Source: Pontibacter sp. G13 (GTDB lineage: Bacteria; Bacteroidota; Bacteroidia; J057). Taken from it: a DNA stretch of 64,000 bases. The stretch covers positions 930,001-994,000 of the forward strand of contig NZ_CP134696.1 in assembly GCF_031851795.1 (NCBI RefSeq), written 5' to 3'. Positions 56,924 through 64,000 of the stretch are shown in pieces. Each line of letters starts with the position of its first letter. Position 1 is the stretch's first letter. The translations under genes were made by a program, and so were the position numbers. The notes beneath the pieces were generated by a model. The model did not search any database. It was not told the DNA's origin and worked only from the letters and a program-made list of their open reading frames with translations.

Positions 56924-57631
56924 ATGCTCCGACGAGTCTCCAAGGCGCTATTGACCATGGCCCTCGCAGTGGTGTTTGCCCAGCCGCTTCACGCCCAATT
57001 TTTTGGTAATCACCGATTCGACCAAAGCAGATTCAACCTCGGGTTCCTCGTGGGAATGGCTTACAATAGCTACAATCTCAATGAGGAGATCTTGGTAGAG
57101 GATGACGGGATCCTCTTGAAACGCATCGAATTGGTCCCCAAATACGGCATCCGGCTTGGCCTTATCACCAATTTCAAAATCAACAAACGGGTCGCATTCC
57201 GGTTCATCCCCTCCGTTTCATTGGAAGAGCGGGACTTCAACTACGTGTTTCAGGGGAGTGGAAACCTCGATTCCACCGCCATCCGGAAGATTTCCACAAC
57301 CTACTTCAACTTGCCTCTGCTCGTGCAGATCAAGACTGGATACTACAAGCGGACCCGGTTCTACGTCATGACCGGCATCCAGCCATCCATTAACCTCCAA
57401 AGCACCAAGAAGGTAGTCAACAACCTAGACCTCCTCAAGATCAGCGACTTTGACTTGGCACTCGTATTTGGCGCTGGCCTCAACCTCTACGGAGACAAGG
57501 TCAAGCTCTCCCCCGAGATCTACTATTCCCTCGGCCTCATCGACATCTACGAGCCACAATTCACGACCCACGCCAACGCCATCCAGCGATTGAGCACGCA
57601 GACCCTGAGCCTGGTCATCAACTTCGAATAA
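56924..57631 (+). CDS. porT: Type IX secretion system protein PorT
   Basis: 235 residues with signal peptide (LLTMALAVVFAQPLHAQ) and an eight-stranded barrel pattern. It starts with NHRFDQSRFNLGFLVGMAYNSYNL and has TYFNLPLLVQIKTGYYKRTRFYVMTGIQPS, followed by DFDLALVFGAGLNLYGDKVKLSPEIYYSLGL. These and the location after menG fit PorT, an outer-membrane protein needed for T9SS. The end is NFE with a terminal Phe before Glu. The family match is by pattern. Confidence 0.85.
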   Translation: MLRRVSKALLTMALAVVFAQPLHAQFFGNHRFDQSRFNLGFLVGMAYNSYNLNEEILVEDDGILLKRIELVPKYGIRLGLITNFKINKRVAFRFIPSVSLEERDFNYVFQGSGNLDSTAIRKISTTYFNLPLLVQIKTGYYKRTRFYVMTGIQPSINLQSTKKVVNNLDLLKISDFDLALVFGAGLNLYGDKVKLSPEIYYSLGLIDIYEPQFTTHANAIQRLSTQTLSLVINFE

Positions 57632-57650
57632 TTCGCTTCAAAACATACTT

Positions 57651-57684
57651 TCAGGGCTGGTTCATGCATGTGGACCAGCCCTGA
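57651..57684 (+). terminator. Hairpin after porT
   Basis: 11-bp stem TCAGGGCTGGT (57651-57661) / ACCAGCCCTGA (57674-57684), 12-base loop, weak T-run. Confidence 0.55.
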
Positions 57685-57703
57685 CTGATTGTATAAGCAG
57701 GAG

Positions 57704-57894
57704 ATTTGGGCGTATCCCGGCGTGCTGGGCTTTCATAAGGACGCTTGGCCCAATGGTCGCCGGGCCGGTCCCACTCCGTGGCTCGCTGGCGCTCGGTCGG
57801 GGATCTACGGGCGAGAGATCGCCACCCGTAGATCCCCGACTCCTCGTACCTCGGACCACTCCGGGCACCTTACGCCGCCGCAAGCCATCCGCAC
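57704..57894 (+). repeat. Dispersed structured repeat, copy 2
   Basis: 191 bp with the same blocks as 12159-12395: ATTTGGGCGT, the core CTCGCTGGCGCTCGGTCGG (57782-57800) and an end block ending CCATCCGCAC. The hairpin here is a perfect 16-bp stem, GTCGGGGATCTACGGG (57796-57811) / CCCGTAGATCCCCGAC (57825-57840). The first six pairs sit in the same place as in copy 1, but the sixth pair is T-A there and G-C here. Confidence 0.8.
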
Positions 57895-57953
57895 TTGGAG
57901 CCTCATGATGGTTCACTTCATTCTCGAAGCACATCGGCAATGGCCCATCACCA

Positions 57954-58338
57954 CTTTGGCTGAGGCGGATTTCGGCAAATGCGCAGGCTCGTGGGTAATC
58001 CGCCTCCTGCTCGGCTCCTTGGCATCTATACCCATCGCTTCTGGGGCCTGTGTGGCACAGGACAACCATCCTGCCCTGCGGGCGCCCAATCTGCGACTCC
58101 CTGTTTGTTGAGACGTGAGATCCCGCATACATTTCCCGGCCCACAGGCGCCAGCCCGTCGAAATGTTGCGGGATGAGGCAGTTTGTTTTTTGCTGGCATG
58201 GTGGGCAAGTGCTTCGCCGATGCATGGCTTTTCGCACTTAGGAATCGTGGGCGCATGGCATCTGTTCGCGCGCTTGGGGGATTCCACCTCTGCCCCCAAC
58301 ACACAGCCCACGGCTGATGGCAGGCTGGAAAGACGTGA
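57954..58338 (+). repeat. Long direct repeat, copy A
   Basis: 385 bp, closely matching 58469-58854 over its whole length, with a few substitutions and short indels (for example acttaggaatcgtgggcgc in A against cttctgggaatcgggtggc in B). No transposase or terminal inverted repeat is visible. Confidence 0.9.
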
Positions 58339-58468
58339 TGGCGGATTGGATGAAAAGCAAAAAGGGTAGCCTCATCAACAATAATTCCCACTCCAACCCC
58401 ATCTGCGTCATCCCTGAAAATCCCCGCGCTGGCATCGGTGAGCTTGGCGGGATTTATCAGGGATCTCT

Positions 58469-58854
58469 CTTTGGCTGAGGCGGATTTCGGCAAGTGCGAA
58501 GGCTCGTGGGTAATCCGCCTCCTGCTCGGCTCCTTGGCATCTATACCCATCGCTTCTGGGGCTGTGTGGTGTGGGACACATCCATCCTGCCCTGCGGGCG
58601 CCCAACCAGCGGCTCCCACCGGTTGAGACGTGAGATCCCGCATACATTTCCCGGCCCACAGGCGCCAGCCCGTCGAAATGTTGCGGGATGAGGCAGTTTG
58701 TTTTTTGCTGGCATGGTGGGCAAGTCCTTCGCCGATGCATGGCTTTTCGCTTCTGGGAATCGGGTGGCGCAGGGCATCCGTTCCCGCGCTTGGGGGATTC
58801 CACCTCTGCCGCCAACACACAGCCCACGGCTGATGGCAGGCTGGAAAGACGTGA
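58469..58854 (+). repeat. Long direct repeat, copy B
   Basis: 386 bp, second copy of the element at 57954-58338. The two are separated by 130 bp of unique sequence. The end of each copy is the same ~45-base block that opens every unit of the tandem array that follows. Confidence 0.9.
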
Positions 58855-59472
58855 GGAGCTTGCATGTATCCAAGTCCTGTAGGGACGACATCCCACAGAC
58901 GGGTTTTTAAATGCCCGAATCTGCCGCCAGCACAAAACCCTCGCCTGATGGCAGGCTGGAAGGACGTGAGGGGCTTGCATGTATCCAAGTCCTGTAGGGA
59001 CGACATCCCACAGACGGGTTATTAAATGCCCGAATCTGCCGCCAGCACAAAACCCTCGCCTGATGGCAGGCTGGAAGGACGTGAGGGCGAGTGAAATACA
59101 AGTCCTGGAGGGACGACATCCCACAGACGGGTTTTTAAATGCCCGAATCTGCCCCCAACACACAATCCTCGCCTGATGGCAGGCTGGAAGGACGTGAGGG
59201 CGAGTGAAATACAAGTCCTGGAGGGACGACATCCCACAGACGGGTTTTTAAATGCCCGAATCTGCCCCCAACACACAATCCTCGCCTGATGGCAGGCTGG
59301 AATGACGGGAAGGGCTTGCATGTATCCAAGGCCTGTAGGGACGACATCCCACAGACGGGTTTTTCAATGCCCGAATCCTCGGTAGGGGCGACATCCCACA
59401 GACGGGTTATTAAATGCCCGAATCCTCGGTAGGGACGACATACCGCAGACGGGTTATTAAATGCCCGAATCC
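58830..59472 (+). repeat. Tandem array of 113-115-bp units
   Basis: Units start at 58830, 58945, 59060, 59173 and 59286 (CTGATGGCAGGCTGGAA), so the period is 115, 115, 113 and 113. Two shortened units follow, from about 59377 and 59425. Each unit has a constant start, a middle segment of one of two kinds (ggcttgcatgtatcc in units 1, 2, 5; gcgagtgaaata in units 3, 4), then GGGACGACATCCCACAGACGGG and GTTTTTAAATGCCCGAATC. The motif GACATCCCACAGACGGG recurs seven times with small changes. It contains two short hairpins (TGT-GGGA/TCCC-ACA and CGGG/CCCG). It is not CRISPR-like in size. Confidence 0.9.
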
Positions 59473-59483
59473 ATCCCAAAAGC

Positions 59484-59508
59484 AAAAAGAGGCCACCTTG
59501 CGGCGGCC
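59484..59508 (-). terminator. Terminator of pyruvate carboxylase
   Basis: On minus, GGCCGCC (59508-59502), loop GCAA (a GNRA tetraloop), GGTGGCC, one base, then TTTTT. Confidence 0.85.
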
Positions 59509-59537
59509 CCTTCCTAATTCATGTGTGGGGGTCTCCC

Positions 59538-62500
59538 CTACTCCATCTCGACGACGAGGTCGCCTTGCTCGACCATCGTACCGCCAGTTAATGGTACATT
59601 CCGGACGACGCCTGCGACATTCGAAGTGATGGTGGACTCCATCTTCATGGCCTCGATGACAAAGAGGGGCTGATTCTTCTGGACGGTCTCGCCGGGCTCC
59701 ACGAAGATCTTGGTCAATTTCCCCTGCAGGGGCGCACCAATTTGATTGTCGGCCGTCGCTTTTTGGTTCTGAACGACCTCCACGGCGATTTGCTCGTCGC
59801 GAATCTCGACAGATCGGGTCACGCCATTCAACCGGAAGAACACCGTACGCATGCCTTCCTCATTGGGCTCCAACATGTAGAGGTATTGGATCAGCAGTTT
59901 CTTGCCGGGATCGATTTTCACCAATATTTCCTCGTTGGGCTTCATCGGGAAGAAGAACTGCTCGGTCGGGATCTTGGACACATCGTCATAGGTCTGCAAA
60001 TGTTCATAGTAGGCAGGCCAGACGTTGGGATAGAGCTTGCTGGAAATGAAGTCCTGAAAGTCCATCCGCGAATCGGGATAGGCTTGGCGAAACTCTTGAA
60101 ACTCGCGCTCGGTGTCGATCGGCGCCAAATGTGCATTTGGGCGATCGGTGTAGGGAATTTCGTCCTTGAGGACCATCCGCTGTAGACGCTCGGGGAATCC
60201 TCCGTAGGGCTGGCCCAAATCTCCGCGGAAGAAGCTTTTCACCGAATCGGGGAAGGAAATGGTCTCGCCCTGATCGAGCACATCATTCGCAGTCAGATTA
60301 TTCGAAGTCATGAACAGTGCCATGTCCCCTACCACCTTGGAGGAAGGCGTCACTTTGACGATATCGCCGAACATCTGGTTGACCGCTGCATAGTTTTCCT
60401 TGATGGTCTCAAATTGCTCCTCCAGACCGAGCGAACGTGCCTGCGGCAACAAATTGGAGTATTGTCCGCCGGGAATCTCGTGCTGATACACTTCCGCTGT
60501 TCCGGCGCGGAGTTCTGACTCAAACGGATAGTAATGCTCGCGCACCACCTCCCAGTAGTTGGAGAATTGATTCAATCGGTCGAGATCCATCGGCATTTCC
60601 CGCTCATGGCCCTTCATCATCGCCGCGAAGGAGTTGAAGTTGGGCTGAGAGGTCAAGCCAGACATAGAACCAATCGCTAGATCCACGATATCCACTCCTG
60701 CTTCCACTGCCTTGAGGTAGGAAGTCGCTTGGTTGGAGCTGGTATCATGCGTATGCAGGTGAATGGGCAGATGTACGGCATCCTTCAATGCGCCAACCAA
60801 TTCCTGCGCGGCCATCGGCTTGAGCAAGCCCGCCATATCTTTGATGGCGAGAATGTGCGCACCCTCGTCTTCCAATTGCTTGGCGAGATCGACGTAGTAC
60901 TGGAGATTGTATTTGGTGCGGGTCGGATCGGTGATATCGCCCGTGTAGCAGATACACGCCTCCGCCAAGGAATCCGTGCGCTCGCGAACAGTCTTGATGC
61001 TCACCTTCATGGCCTCAAGCCAGTTGAGCGAATCGAAGATCCGGAAAATATCGATTCCCGTTTCGGCCGCCTGCTCGATGAAGGAGATGACCAGATTGTC
61101 CGGATAGGCCTTGTACCCCACCGCATTGGAACCACGAAGCAACATTTGCAGCAACATGTTGGGCATCTTCTGTCGGAAAATCTCCAAGCGTCTCCACGGA
61201 TCTTCCTTCAAGAATCGGAGGCACACATCAAAGGTCGCCCCTCCCCAAACTTCCATGGAGAAGACTTCGGGGTGATTCTTGGCAAAACTCTCCGCAGCGA
61301 GGAACATATCCATCGTCCGCATGCGCGTCGCCAGCAAGGATTGGTGGGCATCGCGGAACGTGGTATCCGTGTATAGGATTCGATTTTCCTGACGAATATG
61401 CTCCACAAACTTGTCCCGACCCATCGATTTGAGCTTATCTCGATAGCCTTCTGGATAGGGCTCAGCTCGGTCAAATGGCGGGATAATGGGGCTCCGGAAG
61501 GTTCGCTCCGGATCGTAATTTTTGACGTTGGGATTGCCATTGACCAACACATTCCCCAAAAACTTCAGCGCCTTGGTACCTCGGTCCAGCCCCGGGCTCA
61601 CCTGAAGAATCTCCGGATGGTTGGAGATAAATCCAACCGTGGCATCCCCCGCGATGAAGGTCGGGTGAGACATCACATTGAGGAGGAAGGAAATATTGGT
61701 TTTGACACCGCGAATCCGGAATTCACGCAAGGCACGGTGCATCCGCTGGGTAGAACCTTTCAACGTGCGGCCCCAAGCGGAGACCTTCACCAGCATGGAG
61801 TCAAAGAAGGGCGAAATCCGAACACCCGGATAGCATGATCCCTCATCCAGACGGATCCCGAATCCTCCACCATTTCGATAGGCGATAATCCGACCGTAAT
61901 CCGGCTTGAAGTTCTGCTTCGGATCTTCAGTGGTAATGCGACACTGAATGGCAAATCCATTGCAGGGCACATCTTCTTGAGATTTCAGGTAAATCTGGGG
62001 ATCAGACAAACGCGCTCCTGCAGCAATCAAGATCTGAGAACGAACGATGTCCACGCCCGTGATCTCCTCGGTGATCGTGTGCTCCACCTGAATTCGGGGA
62101 TTCACCTCGATGAAATACACCGCTCCATGCTTATCCACGAGGAATTCAACGGTCCCTGCATTGTTGTAGGAGACCTTCTTTCCGATTCGCAGGGCATATT
62201 CGTACAGCTGATCACGCGTTTCTTGCGGCAAAGTGGAAGGAGCCATTTCGACCACCTTCTGGAATCGGCGCTGCACCGAGCAATCCCGTTCGTACAGGTG
62301 AATGACCTCACCGTGAGAATCGCCCAACAGCTGCACCTCGATATGCTTGGGGTTTTCGATGAATTTCTCGATGAAAACGGTATCGTCCCCGAAGGCATTT
62401 TTCGCTTCATTGCGAGCCTCATAGAAGGATTTGGCCAATTCCTCCTCATTGTTTACGACCCGCATTCCTCTACCTCCACCACCTGCGGCGGCTTTGAGCA

Positions 62501-62987
62501 TGATGGGATATCCGATGCGCTCAGCCTCGGCAGCGGCATCCGCCAATTTCAGTAGCTTGATCTGGCTATCGGGAATCATGGGAACATCCACGGATTTGGC
62601 GAGCTCCTTTGCTCTCACCTTGTCTCCGAGTTGATCCATCACCTCCGGTCGAGGCCCGATAAACACGATTCCTTCCTCGGCACATCTGCGGGCAAATGTG
62701 ACATTCTCTGACAGAAAACCATATCCCGGGTGAATCGCATCCACGCCTTTGCGCTTGGCGGTCGCGATAATCGCCTCGATATCCAGGTAGGGTTTGAGGG
62801 GTTCTTCGCGGTCACCAATCATGTAGGCCTCATCGGCCTTGTAACGGTGGAGTGAGTAGCGGTCTTCGTATGAATAAATGGCAACAGACTGGATCTTCAG
62901 CTCCGAAATGGCCCGGAGCACTCGGATGGCTATTTCTCCGCGGTTAGCCACCAAGATCTTGTTGAACTTGCGGATATGTTGACTCAT
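59538..62987 (-). CDS. pyc: Pyruvate carboxylase
   Basis: 1149 residues from the ATG at 62987 (MSQHIRKFNKILVANRGEIAIR); the frame is open 27 codons upstream but those residues fit no family start. Biotin carboxylase part (about 1-460) with AAGGGGRGMR ATP-grasp loop, and EVNPRIQVEHTITEEITG. Carboxyltransferase (about 530-830) begins with DTTFRDAHQSLLATRMRT and has the metal-binding HLHTHDTSSNQ. The biotinyl domain ends the protein with EAMKMES (Lys is biotinylated). It fixes bicarbonate onto pyruvate to give oxaloacetate, refilling the TCA cycle. All three parts are in one chain, as in other Bacteroidota. Confidence 0.99.
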   Translation of the reverse strand: MSQHIRKFNKILVANRGEIAIRVLRAISELKIQSVAIYSYEDRYSLHRYKADEAYMIGDREEPLKPYLDIEAIIATAKRKGVDAIHPGYGFLSENVTFARRCAEEGIVFIGPRPEVMDQLGDKVRAKELAKSVDVPMIPDSQIKLLKLADAAAEAERIGYPIMLKAAAGGGGRGMRVVNNEEELAKSFYEARNEAKNAFGDDTVFIEKFIENPKHIEVQLLGDSHGEVIHLYERDCSVQRRFQKVVEMAPSTLPQETRDQLYEYALRIGKKVSYNNAGTVEFLVDKHGAVYFIEVNPRIQVEHTITEEITGVDIVRSQILIAAGARLSDPQIYLKSQEDVPCNGFAIQCRITTEDPKQNFKPDYGRIIAYRNGGGFGIRLDEGSCYPGVRISPFFDSMLVKVSAWGRTLKGSTQRMHRALREFRIRGVKTNISFLLNVMSHPTFIAGDATVGFISNHPEILQVSPGLDRGTKALKFLGNVLVNGNPNVKNYDPERTFRSPIIPPFDRAEPYPEGYRDKLKSMGRDKFVEHIRQENRILYTDTTFRDAHQSLLATRMRTMDMFLAAESFAKNHPEVFSMEVWGGATFDVCLRFLKEDPWRRLEIFRQKMPNMLLQMLLRGSNAVGYKAYPDNLVISFIEQAAETGIDIFRIFDSLNWLEAMKVSIKTVRERTDSLAEACICYTGDITDPTRTKYNLQYYVDLAKQLEDEGAHILAIKDMAGLLKPMAAQELVGALKDAVHLPIHLHTHDTSSNQATSYLKAVEAGVDIVDLAIGSMSGLTSQPNFNSFAAMMKGHEREMPMDLDRLNQFSNYWEVVREHYYPFESELRAGTAEVYQHEIPGGQYSNLLPQARSLGLEEQFETIKENYAAVNQMFGDIVKVTPSSKVVGDMALFMTSNNLTANDVLDQGETISFPDSVKSFFRGDLGQPYGGFPERLQRMVLKDEIPYTDRPNAHLAPIDTEREFQEFRQAYPDSRMDFQDFISSKLYPNVWPAYYEHLQTYDDVSKIPTEQFFFPMKPNEEILVKIDPGKKLLIQYLYMLEPNEEGMRTVFFRLNGVTRSVEIRDEQIAVEVVQNQKATADNQIGAPLQGKLTKIFVEPGETVQKNQPLFVIEAMKMESTITSNVAGVVRNVPLTGGTMVEQGDLVVEME

Positions 62988-63310
62988 GACGTGAATTACG
63001 GTTGGACAGCAGGACTGCCATTCGAAAAGGCATATCATCCGTCCCAAAGGGAAAGTGATATGGCTCAAGACCTTACCTCATGGAAGGTCTTTTCGTAAAA
63101 CAAATAGGTTGATTGGCGCAGTTATCCAATATAGAGGGGGGAAGGCATAGGCGAGGGCAAAAAACGAAATATGCGCTTGCGAAACAATTTCAACCCTCAG
63201 GTAATTTCTGCAAGATGTTCAACCACGTAATGGCGTAAACCTGCCTATTTGTTGGAAGACAGTGGGATTATGGTTGTGTTTCCTCGATCACTTGGGTAAT
63301 TTTAACAGGT
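62988..63310. other. Intergenic region upstream of pyc and a divergent lipoprotein
   Basis: It holds an 8-bp hairpin AAGACCTT (63067-63074) / AAGGTCTT (63084-63091), about 80 bases before the pyc start, and a possible plus-strand -7 box near 63296-63303 (TAATTTTA, with TTG 20 bases upstream). Nothing else is supported. Confidence 0.45.
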
Positions 63311-63811
63311 ATGACAAAACAAACACTCTTTACAACCTCCATTGCATGCGCGCTATTGGCTCTTGTTACAATTTCCAGTTGTGATCAGGGACCTGTTTTT
63401 TCAGAAATACCTGCCATTGAATTCATCGACATTCAGCCCAAGGAAGTCCGGCAATGGCAAGATTCCATCCTCGTGACTTTCCGATTTGAAGACGGGGATG
63501 GAGACCTCGGAGAAGCCAATGACACCTCCGCTTCCATTGCATTGATCGACTCACGGGTCAATGATGGAATTTCCGAACGAGATGCCACTCAAACCTTCCG
63601 GCTGCCCAACCTCGTTTCCGATGCCAAGAACCCCTCCATCCAAGGAGAGATTACGGTACGGATTCCTTTCACCGTGATTCGTCCGCCAGCATTGGCTGAA
63701 ACTATCCGGTACGAAATTCGCCTCTGGGATCAGGCAGGTCATGCAGCCACCCCCATCAATGGCGATTCCGATGACGGCGTTTTTACAGATTACATCATCA
63801 TCACCCAATAA
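63311..63811 (+). CDS. Small predicted lipoprotein, unknown function
   Basis: 166 residues. The lipoprotein signal ends TISSC (Cys24). The mature part is beta-rich with an Ig-like look (DSILVTFRFEDGDGDLGEAND, IRYEIRLWDQAGHAATP), including a DGDGDLGE stretch that could bind calcium. No family recognised. It stands alone, divergent from pyc, with a hairpin terminator about 80 bases downstream. Confidence 0.78.
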   Translation: MTKQTLFTTSIACALLALVTISSCDQGPVFSEIPAIEFIDIQPKEVRQWQDSILVTFRFEDGDGDLGEANDTSASIALIDSRVNDGISERDATQTFRLPNLVSDAKNPSIQGEITVRIPFTVIRPPALAETIRYEIRLWDQAGHAATPINGDSDDGVFTDYIIITQ

Positions 63812-63893
63812 GATCATTGGGTAAGGCAAACGCCGCTGAATGCACAGCACGATTGTAGTGCTTGGTCGCCTTGGCCGGAAGTGCATGTTGCGA

Positions 63894-63930
63894 GGGAGGT
63901 GAGATCCATTGAGGGAGCTCACCTCCCTTT
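63894..63930 (+). terminator. Terminator hairpin
   Basis: GGGAGGTGAG (63894-63903) / CTCACCTCCC (63918-63927), 14-base loop, then TTT. Confidence 0.7.
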
Positions 63931-63948
63931 CTGCTTCCCAGCCAAAAA

Positions 63949-64000
63949 CTACTCATCCCCCCCGGCAATGTAGAGATCGGCATGATGAAGGGCGCCACGG
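63949..64000 (-). CDS. Possible C-terminus of a minus-strand gene cut by the window
   Basis: Read on minus from the right edge, one frame gives RGALHHADLYIAGGDE then TAG (63951-63949). It sits convergent to the lipoprotein gene. The other frames carry a longer open stretch that crosses the hairpin at 63894, which makes it less likely. Sixteen codons are too few to name the gene. Confidence 0.3.
   Translation of the reverse strand, partial: RGALHHADLYIAGGDE

Larger units (their letters stand above)
57632..59537. other. 1.9-kb non-coding repeat island between convergent porT and pyc
   Basis: It holds the hairpin after porT, dispersed repeat copy 2, direct repeats A and B, the tandem array and the pyc terminator. 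Long open frames on the minus strand here run through several repeat units and echo them (for example repeated DVVP and SFQPA strings), so I treat them as artefacts. The 130-bp spacer between A and B is different: see findings. Confidence 0.7.

Noticed and set aside
58026-59321. Long minus-strand open frames in the repeat island
   Set aside because: They run through repeat units and simply translate the repeats (the same short peptide blocks recur). No start context, no domain and no conserved end.
58830-59472. CRISPR array
   Set aside because: Units are 113-115 bp and nearly identical throughout, with no unique spacers of 25-40 bp and no cas genes anywhere in the window.

Overview
The window is about 64 kb of a Bacteroidota chromosome. 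The evidence is the type IX secretion system (T9SS) genes porQ and porT, several large secreted proteins with T9SS C-terminal sorting domains, Bacteroidota-type promoters (a -7 box TAnnTTTG with TTG or TTTG about 18-20 bp upstream), a SufBCDS operon, a LytS/LytTR two-component pair, and many lipoproteins with a short lipobox. GC content is moderate (close to half) and the protein style resembles Saprospiria or Cytophagia, but no rRNA or other marker fixes the lineage. Apart from one repeat island this is core and household chromosome: I see no prophage, transposase, integrase, plasmid gene or CRISPR-Cas.

Layout. 1-8.3 kb: truncated TonB-dependent receptor (minus), a degenerate HPt-like protein, a CarH/LitR-like MerR regulator, a lipoprotein, and a lipoprotein M16 metallopeptidase. 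8.4-13.7 kb: AcuI/YhdH oxidoreductase, secreted M4 metalloprotease, tRNA-Leu(CAA), copy 1 of a structured dispersed repeat, and a zinc-ribbon membrane protein. 13.7-20.6 kb: S9 glutamyl endopeptidase-like enzyme, LytS/LytTR pair, small basic secreted protein, purine permease, cyclophilin lipoprotein. 20.9-29.5 kb: two tandem paralogous giant secreted proteins (sugar dehydrogenase-like plus PKD plus T9SS domain). 30-35 kb: sufBCDS. 35.2-38.2 kb: beta-barrel and lipoprotein pair, SirB1-like protein, two duplicated tRNA-His genes. 38.5-44.2 kb: an 1884-residue PKD-repeat protein with a gliding-type C-terminal domain. 44.6-57.6 kb: porQ and a membrane protein, LOG-family hydrolase, lytic transglycosylase, uvrA, S1/P1-like nuclease or phospholipase, clpS-aat, engB-blaI-blaR1-like genes, menG and porT. 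57.6-59.5 kb: a 1.9-kb repeat island between the convergent porT and pyc genes. 59.5-64 kb: pyruvate carboxylase, a lipoprotein, and the end of an unidentified gene.

How it fits together. PorQ and PorT belong to the T9SS machinery, and at least four giant or secreted proteins here (M4 protease, two sugar-dehydrogenase-like proteins, PKD protein) carry its sorting domains, so the window holds both exporter parts and cargo. clpS and aat lie side by side and form a bacterial N-degron unit: Aat adds Leu or Phe, ClpS delivers the tagged protein to Clp. sufBCDS supplies Fe-S clusters. The engB-blaI-M56 strip ends in a BlaI/BlaR-type sensor pair with a clear palindromic operator.

The most unusual material is repetitive non-coding DNA: (i) a ~190-240 bp element present twice (12.2 kb and 57.7 kb) whose hairpin is kept while its stem sequence changes, and (ii) a ~1.5-kb block next to the second copy, made of a 385-bp direct duplication followed by a 113-115-bp tandem array with two alternating middle segments.
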